Below are positions 44,360 through 56,418 of a stretch of DNA of 64,000 nucleotides, one piece after another. The position numbers were made by a program, and so were the translations under genes. A model generated the notes under the pieces. The model was not told where the DNA came from, did no database searches, and worked only from the letters and a program-made list of their open reading frames with translations. The stretch comes from Gnomoniopsis sp. IMI 355080. Taxonomy: Eukaryota; Ascomycota; Sordariomycetes; Diaporthales; Gnomoniaceae. Numbering within the stretch: position 1 is the stretch's first letter; the number at the start of each line of letters is the position of its first letter. Location: the NCBI GenBank assembly GCA_027946555.1, contig JAPEVC010000083.1, positions 1 to 64,000 on the forward strand. The letters run 5' to 3'.

Positions 44360-47245
44360 ATCAAGGGAAACCGACGAAAGGATTCATGGACTCAAGGAAA
44401 TGTAGAAAAACACTCGGGCTGTGCAGCTCCGTTGTGGCGCACACGCTGGTGTGGCAGGGGCTTTGTCAAAGTGCCGGCCCTAGCTTTTTCGCTCTCCGTG
44501 CTGATGACTGACAGCTCGATCTACACCATCAAAGGACTATCGGTGGCCTGCCGCGACAATGCAATCTGAGTTCGACTTGCATATCTCCACGAGAGGTGCT
44601 TTGTAGATGCGAACTATCGCATTTGCGCGCGTTCTGTTCGCGGACCGCAGTCGATGAGTGTGACTCCCCTGCCGGCCCCGGGGTATTGCGTCTGCCTCAG
44701 TAGAGCGCCGCAATGTTGCTCTAGTCCCACTTTTCAGGCAACACTCGCTGCTAGAGCCATAGGCAATACAATGGCTTTGATTATTGACTCAAAACGTTTC
44801 TAGAGAAGCGCGTGAGAGTATCACCGGCGGCCTCGTCATCAATGGTTGGAGCGGCCCCTTGATTTGCGTGACGCGTACGGAAAGTGGTCAGTGTTCCACA
44901 CGAAGGTGTCAAAGAACACTTGCATGATGAAGGACGCCATGGGCAATCAGCTGCGCCAAAAGCGCGCAGAATGAGGCAACCGAAAGTTGGGGGCCGCAGT
45001 AGAGGAAGACTTCATCAAGCTTGGATGGGTCAATGAAAGGGTGTGTTGGGAGGAGGAGGAGGACGGCGATGACTGACAAGCTAGGAAGTGAAGCTGCTCT
45101 GCCACACTGGACAATACCGCAGAATGTTGCAGGGGGGCACTGTGCGTTTTGTGTTTGGAGCTGTGGCCACCTGTTCGGCCGCTGTGGCCGCACAGATCCG
45201 GGGCTCTTCTACTAACAGATGCTATCTTGACGCTATATATATGAAGTGATAAACGGCATGTATCTCCTTTACTCTCTTCAATCAGTGATGGATTTCACCA
45301 TAAGATATATCCTGATTGGTATCAAACATGGCTCTGCACGTTTTCGATTCATATCAGTCTGGAACGAATGGTTTACTGACTGTTGAATATTCCAGATAAG
45401 GCTGTGCTGTTAGTAGGTGTTCCGCTATGATTTCATTTCACCAGTTTTGAGCCCGGGGTCCACTCAAAACACTCTCGGCCGTTCCACAGGCCCCAGGGCC
45501 AAACTTTGTTTGCAGGACTTCTTGAGCCTGCGCGACACAGCCACCACCAAACAAATTGGCGACCTCAATTTATTCTCTACGTCTGCACAATCTCGTCATT
45601 TTGATGCTTCTCTTCCAGCTCTGATTCCTGTGCCATGCGGAACCCGAGGATTAATCAGCTGCCCACCGTCCGATATTTTGTCTGGCTACCCGGAGCCTTT
45701 GATATGAAGGAGAGAATCTCACTGCAGGTGCCTAGAATGCCTTGTGGGGTCCAAGGCGTTATCGGGCTTGATTAGAGTATGGCACCCTCATAGGATTTGG
45801 CGTTGCACCCGATCGGAGCTGAAGCCTCGTTTCTCTTTAACAAGCCGGGTGGTCTGTCCCAGGCATGCCGTTGCCGGTAAGAGACCAACGTCAAAGCCTC
45901 AATCGTGTTGTGCTTCATGCATGTTGACACCTGCTTGTAATCACTCAATAGTTCGTGGAATTGATTAGATATGGGATTGGTAGTAGGTGTTGTCGCTATT
46001 ATTCTCTCTGATTTGTAACGACAGTCTTTGCCCCTTCACGTGGCACGAGAACGATAGGTCGACGAGATCGAAGCCAAGAAGTACTGTGTGTGATGAAACT
46101 GTTTCGTTTCCTACACCGAATGCTTATATGGAAATGTTTGCCCTGAGCAGCCCTGAACTCCGCAGTCATCTATCAAAGCGTCACTACCAACACAGACAGC
46201 GCAATTTACACGTTTAGCTTAAACGCCAAAGAGCACTTGCGCTGTTTGAAATCAGTTTGAGCCGTGCTGAGGAATTATTGATGAAACGGCAGCGGATGCA
46301 AAGTGTAGAATGTCCAGGTCAGCGGCCCCAGACGTTTTCTCGCTACGTGTGCCAGGCGCGTGTACCATGGTAGTATCGACAGCTTGTTTACTCGAGCCAC
46401 TTCTCAGGCAAACTCGTCCGCATAATAGATGAGTCAAGATAACAATAATGCTACGAACGCCATCATATCAGCCCCCCAACCTCCTCCCAACCTCACGAAC
46501 ACCGCAATGCCAATAGAATTCAAATCTGAACCCGGATACGGCTCAAAACAGATCTTCAGACCATATTCATGCCGTCGGTGACGAAGACGAACCTAAGCTT
46601 ATGAGGCAAGAGGAACTTGACAATTGAAGTTGTTTGGCCTTAGAACTTGATCGAATCACAACATAGCTCTCGGCTTGCTCCACCAACTTCCTCGACCAGG
46701 GACAGCTGATTATGTCCGACAAAGCGGGAACGGGACAATGCAGCTCTTTGACGGACTCAATGTTCTTATTCGCGTAAGCGGAATTGATACGTAGTTCGCC
46801 ACAGCACCAGTGTTGCTGGCAAGTTCAATGCCGGAAGATGATATGACTTCTTAATTCGCTCGTGTTGGGAGTGAACACCAAAGGAAAGCCTTGTTCTTAT
46901 TCTCAAGCGCCATTGGACTTCGTCACGGCACTGCCAGCTGTCCAGTCCACCCGAAAATACAAGAAAACCATGAAATTCGATGTCCTGAGCAAAGTCACAT
47001 ACAACGCGTTATATATATTCTTGTGCTCAGTATTGTGGACACCGAGCAAAGAAGCAAACTGTGGTAGCGTCAAAGAAATACACGGCTGGTAGGGCTGCGA
47101 GGATCAACACAATATGAACCACAATACCAATCAGAGCCCCGAAAGTTCACGCACTTTGTTACTCTTCAACAAGGAGGTCAAGTTTCCATAGCAAGACTCA
47201 GAAAGCTTCACATAATTGACTTCATTCTGTCTGACTGTTGATAGG

Positions 47246-47255
47246 CATAAATATC
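47246..47255 (+). promoter_or_regulatory. TATA element of the small gene at 47374
   Basis: CATAAATATC is followed by a 120-nt C/T/A-rich leader ending CAATCAAAATG, the layout of strongly expressed fungal genes. Confidence 0.4.
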
Positions 47256-47373
47256 GAGCGCTCAACCCACTTAGAGAATCAAACTTTTCACTTCATCCAC
47301 ATCATTCTCGATACCAAAAACATCTACTTCACACAATCTTTTCAAGCTTCACGCTTCAATCCCAACAATCAAA

Positions 47374-47637
47374 ATGCCTTCCACTCAGACTGCTAACTCC
47401 GCCATGGGCGTCAACGGCTACTCTGTCTGCGTTGTCATGTAAATTGGCTCCCTTTGGGACCCTCTTTGCATTTGCAGATGGTAGATGTCCACAATAAATG
47501 GCTTACAATTGCCCCTCAGCTCAAGGTCCAGAGACTTGAGCCAGCACAGCCATCATGCCGCCGCTGCAACCACGCTACAAGAGCCAACAATGACCTCGAC
47601 GAGTACATCGGGCTTCACAGCCGCGCAACATCCTTGA
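47374..47637 (+). CDS. Candidate small gene, about 60 aa, one intron
   Basis: The start codon sits in an excellent fungal context (ATCAAAATG). Without splicing the frame stops after 22 codons. A GT donor at 47439 (GTAAAT) and acceptor at 47519 (CTTAC branch-like site, CCTCAG) define an 81-nt intron and extend the product to 60 residues: MPSTQTANSAMGVNGYSVC, then a His/Ala/Thr/Ser-rich tail. There is no signal peptide. I do not recognise it. The alternative is a longer transcript continuing to about 47930, where another frame is open (GKDFYENQLGWIWAFVF), or a decayed gene. Confidence 0.35.
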
Positions 47638-49104
47638 CTCATCGAGCGCCAGCTTTTCGCTTCTCAAACACCTTCCGCCTTTTCAGTATCATACGGTGAC
47701 GATCGAATGGGGAAAAATTGTGGGAAGGACTTTTACGAGAATCAATTGGGATGGATTTGGGCTTTTGTCTTCACGGACGGGTGCTCGAATCCAACTGATG
47801 GCAATTTTGGGGGGAGTGGTCAGACTTATTTATATACTGGTATCTGTCGAAGCTCTCATCAAGCGTCGCTATATCAATTGCATATGGTTGCTCCTCGAGT
47901 TCCTGGCATTCTTTAATAGTGAACTCTAACTTGACTTCTAGGGAAGGTTTGTGCGTTCTCCATTGCTCGTAGCATTTTCAACTTGCCAAATGCCAAACTT
48001 AATTGGCAGACTGTGCTCAGTATATAAATTTATCAGCGACCTACCTAAGTACCTAATACGCCATCAAGCTTTCTGACTTGTGGGGAAATTCTGACGCGAC
48101 CAAGTCCATGGCTCTCGGCCTCCCTACTTGACGTAGCCAGATCCGGACCTAGCGCATGGTAGAGAACCCTGGGCAAGGCCCAGAAAATCATTCTCAAAAG
48201 CTGCTTATTTTCTTCTATGGAGTTTGAGTCTGAACAAACATCTTTTTTGCCGATGAGAGGTTTCGACGGATAAGAAAAAAAACTAGCTTACCGACAAGTC
48301 TATCCTTTGAAGAATTGCGGTTGTTTAGTCAAGACACCTAGGACGCACCGATATAATGGTAACATTGCCTTATCGCATACTTGTCTCGTCATCAGCTAAA
48401 ACACCATCTTTAATTGCAGGTCCCCCTATTCACGCTAGCACCTCATTTCAGGCTCCCATTGTGAAAACACCTAATGGTTGTATCGTGATTGCTGTGCATC
48501 ATGTCCTCATGTCTCATGTTACTATCGGAACCCTCGAAATTCGGCCGAGATGAGCATGTCGATAATCTGTGGCCTCGTCGTCAAAGATAGCATCTGTCTT
48601 TCCGCTGACATTCATATCTCTTCACGAAAAGATTGTAGAAGCAGACTGTCCGAGTCAGAGGCATGTCAACCTCTAGCAATTGATCCGAGGCCTGTCAGGC
48701 TAGCGATAACGAGCTCGTGTGGCAGAGGCGCAGCGTTTTATTAGCGTAGCTGGGAAACTGGGTCAGTACATTTATCACGCTAATAACCACAAATTCGGGG
48801 ACGTCAAATTCGCAATTATCGCTTGAGATGGTATCATGCGCCAACTGCGGGGTCCCACCGAAACCTTAAGCCTCTATACCAAGGTATCGGCCCATTGCCA
48901 GGGCTTGAAATGAATATGCACAATTCGGTGCCTTTTTAACTCTATTTTGAGAGTTTCTCCTTTTTTATCCGTCAGCGGGTCTTTATGTTTCTCAGCCTCA
49001 TTTTCGCCTCCAGCTGTTTTCCCTGTTTTAATCCCGCTTCGCACGTTACATCCCACAGCGAACCGGGAGTGGAATAAGAATGAGTATGTGCTGAATATTA
49101 TGAG
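47638..49104. other. Intergenic
   Basis: An open stretch at 47700-47925 could be a further exon of the small gene. From 47940 to 49104 I see nothing I can support except a repeated CCTACCTAAGTACCTA motif at about 48039. Confidence 0.4.
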
Positions 49105-51413
49105 ATGGAGCAGTTTGTATCGACTTTCAGCGCATCTGGCCAGCCACCAAAGGAGACATGCCGGCAATGTCGATTCCGCAAAGTCAGATGCGATGGACGC
49201 CATAGCGACAAGGGCTGCGGCGACTGCGAGAGGCTAAAATTCGACTGCTCATTTACTGCAGGCCCGACAACACCAACAGCAGCAGCAGACAGCGTCAACA
49301 GTTTGCCTAGCCCGACGACCGAGAGCGGCAGAGTGGTGGAGCGTAGGAGGACGAGCAAGGCTTGCACGTACTGTCGGGTGCAGAAGATCAGGTGCGCAGG
49401 CGGTACGCCATGTCTGTCGTGCAAGAAGAAGGCCGTGTCATGTGTGTACGGGACCGATCGCAGGAGAGGCAGTCGAGTTGCCTCGAGCAGTGTAGCAGGA
49501 ACTCCTACCGAGGCTGTCTTTCCTGGGAGCACAGACGAGGCGCAAGGAACAGACGACGCATCGACTACATCGCCAACGACGCCCGGAACAATAAATTTAG
49601 AGCCTGCCCCCATTACCAAATCGACGACGGGACCGCACCTGCTGCCTCCAGACATCCAGGAACTCCTCGAATTCTATTTCAACAATTTGTACTCGCTCCC
49701 ATCGTACGCATTTATGCACCCCCAGACGACCATCAGACAATGTAGCGAGGGAAATCTGGATACCTGCCTCTCCTACGCCATCTCGGCAGTGGCTAGCCAC
49801 CACAAAGGACCAGGCCAGGGACAGGACGATGTTGCTCAAAGTTGGATCCAGACAGCCGAAGACATGATATGGAAACACCTCGAGTCGCCTACACTCCCGC
49901 GTTTGCAGGCGCTACTTCTGATAGTGCTCTACCGAGTAGAAACGGGCGGTTTTCAGCGAGCGTTTATGCTCTCTTCCCTTGCAGCTCGGGCAGCTGCGGC
50001 GATGCGACTCAACTATGAGAGAACCGCGCCGCAGGACGCGACAGGGCGGATTTCAAGAGAAGTAAGGCGGCGGGTGATGTGGAGTTTAAAATCCATCGAG
50101 CGATACTTCTGCGTGGGATTGCCGGAATTTGAGTTATGTCCTGTGGAATCAATATATCTGGACCTGCCGTGAGTACTTTTGTTTACCGGCATTCTTCCAG
50201 ACGACTGTTGGCTAACCACGCATGTTTTAGATGTTGGGAGGAAGATTTTAGCATCTTAAAAGACAGCCCAGACCAGCCCGAGCGGAATCTCCAGACCTCA
50301 GACTGCGGTTCATATCAGCTCTGTGTCAAGCTGGAAATGCTTCGACGGGACATTGTGAAGCTCACGCGCTCGCTCTCTGTATACGATGCCCCCTTCCCAC
50401 AGCTCCCAGGCTTGATGCAGGGCTTCGAACAGCATCTTGAGCAAATTGGACGCGAGCTCCCCAACGGCCTACATCTCACGGCCGAACGCATCTCACACCT
50501 ACTAAACACCCCCTGGCTCTCCCGTCAAGTCCTTGTACACCTGTCCTTCCACCAAGCGTACTCGGACCTCTACAGAATCCTTCTCCGCGGCTATCGTGAA
50601 GCTGCGCCCGCCGTCGTCCTGGACTCGCTCGACCCCGATCTGCTTGCCAAAGCCGCACACCTCTCCCTACAACACGCCACTGCTATCGTTGACATCCTCG
50701 CCACCCTCAACCAGCAGTCCCAGCGGCCGCAGCTCCTTGAGTTCGATTCGGCTATATGTGGTTACCACGCTACGCGCGTGTTGCTCTTTCTTGCACAATT
50801 TGGCACCACACCGCGCCCTATTGGCGAGGAGTGGGCACTGAGCCGTGCAGAGCTGTGCATGGCGAGCCTGCGACGCTTTTTTCCTACGTCGAAACTTGTA
50901 CGGCCTATATTGGAGGAGATGAAGCGTGCAATCGCCGTATTTTCGTCCCGAAGCGCGACGACCACACCCAGTCGCCTGGCATCGCCTGGCCCGGCGGCGA
51001 ATGGCGGAAAGGATGTGTCAATGGGCCTCTCTGCTGCCGCGAGGGTGCGCCAGCGATTGGCGATCCACAGCTTGTTGAGGCAGGCTGACTTTGGGGACGA
51101 GGAGGAAGGCAGTGGGGAGAGGAAGGGTGGCGAGGCGGGGCAGTGGAGTTTCCCGCCTGGCTCGACGGCTGGGTTGGACGTGTTGTCGAAGGCTGCCTCG
51201 GCGTACTCCGCTCCGTCTCCGGGACAATCCCCGGGTGGCGGTGGTGACCTTTGGGATCCTCGCTGGTTTGGCACCGGAGGATTCACGGAGCAGTGGGACT
51301 CGGAGCTTCCACTAGGTCCTGGTGGTGGTTTAAGGTCGCCCTCGCAAGGCTTTATATTCCCATGGCTGCAGAGATGGGGCGGGGCGACTGGAATAGTTGA
51401 AGAGACGGCATGA
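49105..51413 (+). CDS. Transcription factor with two tandem Zn2Cys6 clusters
   Basis: 748 residues from exons 49105-50168 and 50231-51413 (62-nt intron, phase 2). Two complete binuclear clusters are present. Cluster 1 uses Cys 19, 22, 29, 38, 41 and 48, with an eight-residue middle loop. Cluster 2 uses Cys 87, 90, 97, 103, 106 and 113, with the usual five-residue loop. Each is followed or preceded by basic residues (VVERRRTSKAC). The fungal_trans-like middle region begins near residue 185 (LLPPDIQELLEFYFNNLYSL) and includes AFMLSSLAARAAAAMRLNYE and RRRVMWSLKSIERYFC. The C-terminus is Gly/Pro/Ser-rich. Most family members have a single cluster. Targets are unknown; the neighbouring sulfatase is a candidate by proximity only. 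Confidence 0.93.
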
Positions 51414-52114
51414 GGCATGGAGAACACGCGCTGAATATCACGAGAGCCTATGTGTATTGATTATTGATGTATATACCCTTCCCCCCTCGGTCACTTATCG
51501 TCGACGCGCGAGTAGTGCCACAGCCGATCCATGACTTCTGCCAAATTTTCATCATCGCAGAAGCCCAGAGCCCCGATTTGCTTGTTACGAGTGTATATCA
51601 CAATACCGGGGTTTAGTCCAACGACGAGGCGCTCGCGTGATCGATCTTCGAGCCGTCGCCATTCTTTTTCAATTTCCTCATCCTCGTCATCCTCGGCATA
51701 TATGCATCGGCCCACCACATATCAGGCAGTGTAATTAAACTCAGCCACTCACAGACTCCTGCATTGACCCACGCCATCGGGCGGGTCTGTGACGCTATGC
51801 AGGTCAGGCCCATCCCGTGCATGGTGTGTGGGCACCCGGAGATGTTGACTCGGGAGTCGGTCAGTTTCCCAGCTGGGATGCGAATTAGACCCTTCCGGGA
51901 CTGCCTGGGGACATTCCCCCCCGGGTGTCTAAGCCAATAGGCGAAATGGCAAGCAAAGTAAGGCAAGAAATCGGTCGAAAATTGAGGTATAGTGAAAGTA
52001 ATGAGTAATGAGAATGTATCACAACAGCTGACTCCTCCTCAACGCTCCCAAACAGCAGGATTACGGATGGACAATATTTCCGTGGCAGGCAAACATTTGC
52101 ATCATTGTGCTCTT
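51414..52114. other. Intergenic with an isolated coding-like stretch
   Basis: Lies between convergent genes. It contains the minus-strand coding-like block at 51491-51708 listed separately; the rest shows nothing. Confidence 0.4.
51491..51708 (-). CDS. Possible terminal exon of an unplaced gene
   Basis: The minus-strand frame reads DDEDEEIEKEWRRLEDRSRE, LVVGLNPGIVIYTRNKQIGA, then DENLAEVMDRLWHYS and a stop. Composition and residue order look like real protein, ending in a compact alpha/beta-like segment. It has no ATG of its own. A possible acceptor (GCCGAG) is at its 5' side and a GTGAGT donor is at about 51751, but I could not join an upstream exon in frame. It may be a remnant. Confidence 0.3.
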
Positions 52115-53838
52115 CTACGACTCAATGCTAAAGGAAGCCTGCACCGTAGTGCTTTCATGAACCGGCTCATCACCAATCTCTGCCATCTTCTTCTCCAGTA
52201 GTACCGTCATGCGCTTCCGTACATCCTTATACTTGTCATCGCCATACACATTGAATAACTCCAATGGGTCCTCTGCACAATCAAACAGCTCCCACTCCCC
52301 TCCCTCTTGGCCCGCTGCGGGATCCGCAGCACCCGGCACATCCAGCGCTTGATTATACCAATATATGAGCTTGTACCGTTGATCACGCACGCCATAATGT
52401 GCCGTCGCTGCATGTGTCCAGTCGTTGTTCATCCAGTACCGATGGTACGCGATTTGTTGCCAGTCTTTGGGCGTGGCGCCATGGAGCAGCTGCCTGAATG
52501 ACACACCCTGCATGTAACTGGGGATTTTGAGCCCTGCAAAATCGAGGAATAGTGGTGCAAAGTCGACGTTGCAGATGATGTCGTCGCAGATGCTCCCCGG
52601 AGCAATTTCCGCTGGGTAGCGAATAAGGAAGGGCATCTGGAAAGACTCCTCGTACATGAAGCGCTTGTCGAACCAGCCGTGTTCGCCGAGGAAAAAGCCT
52701 TGGTCTGAGGTGTAGATAACGATCGTGTTATCATCGAGATTTTTCTCCTTGAGATAGTCCAAGATGGAGCCCACGCTGTCGTCGACAGACTGGATCGTGC
52801 GCAGGTACCGCTGCATATACCGCTGAAACTTGAACTCAGCCAGCTCTGCGGTGGTGTCGAAGCGAAATACCGTGCCGTCGTCCACATCGACGAGCTTGAA
52901 GTCCTTAACTTCGGCCTCGCTTGGGCTGGGGATCTTGCGCTGCGAAAAGCCCATTGCATTGAAGAGGCGCTCACCCTTGACGCGCCCACCATCCGGCTGC
53001 GCCAGCCCCAGGTCAAAGTAAGTCATGTCCTCAGCGACGCGCATTTTAGCAATTTTGGCCGCTTTCGCTCGGTTCTTGTAGTCGTCTGTGTACGTCTCTG
53101 GGACTTTGATTTTGTCCTTGTACAGGTCCTTGTGCCGGTCGTGACATTCCCAAGAGCGGTGGGGCGCCTTGTGGTGGCACATGACAAAGAATGGCTTGCT
53201 TGGATCACGCTCCTCAATGAAGTTGCGTGTCTTGTCCGTGATGATGTCTGTCACGTACCCTTCAACCTCCTTCTCACCGTCCGTCTCGATGAACGTCGGG
53301 TCCCAGTAGTCACCTTGCCCTGGCAGCACACTCCAATAATCAAAGCCCGAGGGCTCATGAGCGGCGCCCTCGCCGAGGTGCCACTTGCCGATCATGGCAG
53401 TCTGGTATCCGCCGGTGCGCAAGGTCTTGGCGACATTGGGGAGGTGCTTGTTGATGGCAGAGGAGAGCGTCAACACTCCGTTGACGTGGTTATGGGTGCC
53501 GGTGAGGATGGCGGCGCGTGAAGGTGTGCAGATTGAGTTGGTCACATAGCAGCTGTTGAATCGCATCCCCTCGGTGGCTAGCCGATCAATGTTGGGCGTG
53601 TGATTGATGCCAGCACCATACTGGTCAATTTTGTTAGCGCTGCGTTTGGAAAGGTACATCTCATGGATCGAGGCTCATTAGAGACGCAAAACAGACTTGG
53701 CTGCAGCATCACTCATGAATTTTGTTCTGAGTAGCTCGTGGGTTCGCCATTGAAGACACTTACGCAGCTTATGGCCTTGGAAGCATGGTCATCCGCCATG
53801 ATGAAGATGATATTCGGTCTGCGCGGTGTAGTGGCCAT
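52115..53838 (-). CDS. Type I sulfatase (formylglycine-dependent), no signal peptide
   Basis: 526 residues from exons 53838-53764 and 53620-52115. The 143-nt intron ends CTAAC...GACCAG and gives KAISCYGAGINHTPNIDRLA. Metal-binding ADDH is at residues 15-18. The active-site motif C-T-P-S-R is at 56-60, where Cys would be oxidised to formylglycine. Further sulfatase features are GKWHLGEG, VMCHHKAPHRSW and YTSDQGFFLGEHGWFDKRF. The family hydrolyses sulfate esters or sulfamates; the substrate (glycan or aryl/alkyl sulfate) cannot be fixed. No signal peptide or anchor is visible, so it is probably cytosolic. The tail is short (TTVQASFSIES). The start is the first ATG, right before RRPNIIFIMADD. 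Confidence 0.94.
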
Positions 53839-54426
53839 GTTGGATGTATTTCTGGAGGAGACAGGGCCGGCGTGGCGAGTCTGTTCCCAGCGGTACTCTT
53901 CGTGTGGACGAATTTGCATACTACGTTCGTACAAACAGCAAGGCCTCTCTCTGCGTTTATATCTCAAGACTCAGAAGCCGTATTGAGGGGCCCGCTTGAG
54001 CGCGTTTCCCTTCCACGCCATCATGCAGGGCCCACATTTCCCATCTAGGACGATTGCCGACTTCCGATCCGGGACCGGGACAGCCCACCTTGTATGCACG
54101 CTACTCATGTCAATGAGGTGTCTAGCAGCTTTGCTTCCGGGCGGCTGGGCCATCAATTCTGACGATAGGGAATCGAATGAATGAATTGCGGTTGTGACCG
54201 AAAAGGTTGGTCGAAGTGAATTCATATATTATGGGGAATCCCGGGCGGATGGTGTTCGCAGGTGTGGATATTACACTTGTTGCGTTGCCTTTCTAGTCTT
54301 GTTGATATGACAGAGCCATCGTTGGAATTCGGATAGGTATATTTCTATCAGTCAATGCGCCAAGTGGACATCGTAAACCCTACCCTGTTCTAGCCCTGCT
54401 CGAGGACATCCTTTCATCTTCTTATC
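53839..54426. other. Intergenic
   Basis: 588 nt of sulfatase upstream region and DUF5672-gene 3' flank. No feature is supported. Confidence 0.5.
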
Positions 54427-55440
54427 TCACGTCGCCCTCCTCCCTATTAACATCTTCACCTCGGGACACCATGTCTCAATGGCACCCATATTATTGACTT
54501 GCCATCGCTGGGGCTGGTGATAGCCTAGTGGCGTCTCATAGTAGATTGTCTCCACTGAGAACGTCTTCGCAATTTCTTCACTCGGCATCACGGCGTTCTT
54601 TTCCTTCAACTTCTTGTAAAAGAATTGGTCCTCAAACTCTTCTCCACTTGTCAAAAAATCCGTCTCTTTCACAACCTCTAGAAACAACCTCGGATTTCGT
54701 AGGCTCAGCCCGCCGTTGTAGCCTTGCCCGTATTTGGGGTCAATCGGTGCCCCAATAAAATCATATTTGAAATAATCGTCGACGGCCTCCTGGGACTTTG
54801 TACAGATGATGCTGTCGGCTTGAAATAGCAGAACCCGCTCGGCTGAAGCCAACTGTTCCCAAATCCATTTTTGTGTCAGGAACACGGATACACCGTGGGA
54901 GCTTGTCAATTCCGCATCCTCGGGTAGGAAACGAATCTCGATACGCCCGGAAATCAGAGCGCGCTGGAATACCGGTGACAGTGGTTCTTCCCAATCTTTT
55001 TCGAGTGTAAACAGCGTCATTCTCCAATTGGGGCCCAAAACGTTAGAGAAGTGTAACATAATGGGGATGAGATTCGCGATGATGGATGTTTCTATAATCA
55101 CGGCCCGTGGCGCGTTAGGCGACAGCAAGGTATTTCCGCCACTGACTGGCATCGTGGGGTCGAGGAGCTGTCCACTGGTCGCAGTCGCAGTAGCAGTCAC
55201 GGTGACGGTGACTGTTGCTTTGTCCGTGGACGAGATGACACTGTCAGGCTGGCCTGGGGCCTTCTCGTTCGCCACGAGAGTACCATCTGACAAGGGCAAG
55301 AGACCGCCTCCGCTTGCAAATAAGACGTATGATGACACCAAAAGACCGGCCAGCAACGCAAAAACAGTGTTCTTCGATCGGAGCTTCGAATTCGGGGACA
55401 CCAGGTTGGCGAGGCTTGGGCTTTGGGTGGCCGCCATCAT
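54427..55440 (-). CDS. Type II membrane protein with a DUF5672 (glycosyltransferase-like) domain
   Basis: 337 residues, single exon, starting at a double ATG (55440/55437). A short cytosolic segment precedes one membrane helix (NTVFALLAGLLVSSYVLFA). A Thr/Val-rich stem follows (DKATVTVTVTATATAT), then the luminal domain: AVIIETSIIANLIPIMLHFS, RVLLFQADSIICTKS (a DxD-like QADS site), YFKYDFIGAPID, YNGGLSLRNPRLFLEVV and EDQFFYKKLKEKNAVMPSEE. This order is that of DUF5672 proteins, which look like Golgi glycosyltransferases. Donor and acceptor are unknown. Confidence 0.87.
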   Translation of the reverse strand: MMAATQSPSLANLVSPNSKLRSKNTVFALLAGLLVSSYVLFASGGGLLPLSDGTLVANEKAPGQPDSVISSTDKATVTVTVTATATATSGQLLDPTMPVSGGNTLLSPNAPRAVIIETSIIANLIPIMLHFSNVLGPNWRMTLFTLEKDWEEPLSPVFQRALISGRIEIRFLPEDAELTSSHGVSVFLTQKWIWEQLASAERVLLFQADSIICTKSQEAVDDYFKYDFIGAPIDPKYGQGYNGGLSLRNPRLFLEVVKETDFLTSGEEFEDQFFYKKLKEKNAVMPSEEIAKTFSVETIYYETPLGYHQPQRWQVNNMGAIETWCPEVKMLIGRRAT

Positions 55441-56418
55441 CAGCGGCTGGCACTGGAAGGGAGTGAGCCAGACAATGTGTACTCTGATCAATGGCGTCCT
55501 ATGGAGTTTCCTGAGATCTATTGGGAAATTATGTCTAGCCCTTCGGAAAAGAGAGTTGACAAAAGACGGAAGAAAGGAGCGAGGGCGACTTCAGGGGTAT
55601 TTGTGCCGGGTCACTACCAACAGCAAGGCGCATGTCGGTGGTGGCTCCGTAGTACCTTATAGGCGAGCGTCTATTTTATGCTCTTGGCTGCTGTACTAAC
55701 TTTCCCACGCACCAGGACGAATCTCGCGACATACGATAGCAAGTCGCCTGGGATGAGGTTCTGCAACAATATAGAATAAATTACTCAGAGCTGGTTGTTT
55801 ACCTTGGCCTTGAGCTATACTTCTATATGATTCTTCCATTTGATTGTCTCGCCTCGTCATCTCGCTATCCTCTGCAATTTTTCTCATTCTTGGCACCCCT
55901 GCTCAAATCTGCACCTCGCGTGGAGCGAAGGATCAGTGGGGAGGAGGATTCGTGGATCAACCAACGGCGGCTCAAGCCAGGCCTGTTCAAATTGGCTTGG
56001 AATCAAGACGACCATTGGTTGATTCGAAACATCGGTTCCACTTTCCATCTTGTACTCATACCACCTTCTGCGCGCGAATTGACCCAATGGCGCAAGGATC
56101 AAGCTGCAGGATGCGCCGCAAGCCACCAACAGCGGGCAGAACAAAATGATATTGTGCTGTGCGATGTATAAAGACTCTCAACGGGAACTAAAACAGATAC
56201 CGTCCTCCTTGCCCATCGTAAATAGGAGAGCAACCATGCCGTTAAGCCCCCGATGTCTTTCCGAAGCCACCGAATGTGGCATCTTCCATCATTATAGACA
56301 CTTCACTCTCGTGCTTTCCACTCCATTTTCTATATCTATGTGCAACAAAAGAAAACCCATGATCTCATAGCATGATTCTGTTGCCCTAGCTTTCCCCAGA
56401 TCCTACTTAGGTAGCCAT
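55441..56418. other. Intergenic, divergent promoters
   Basis: 978 nt between two divergently transcribed genes. Open frames on both strands near 55830-56170 overlap each other and have no coding features. Confidence 0.5.

Larger units (their letters stand above)
43592..47373. other. Intergenic, about 3.8 kb
   Basis: Apart from the weak frame at 44114-44359 and the promoter of the small gene at 47374, I see no supported features. A 40-codon frame starting at 46970 looks signal-peptide-like but lacks a promoter and was not called. Confidence 0.4.

Noticed and set aside
46970..47092. 40-codon frame with a signal-peptide-like start (MKFDVLSKVTYNALYIFLC)
   Set aside because: No TATA or leader, and the mature part would be only about 11 residues. 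It could be a first exon, but no second exon was found.
49098..49655. 185-codon open frame on the minus strand
   Set aside because: Antisense of the two zinc clusters, whose sense reading is unambiguous.
50762..51427. 221-codon open frame on the minus strand
   Set aside because: Antisense of the tandem-cluster regulator's coding exon, with codon bias explained by the sense gene; no motifs.
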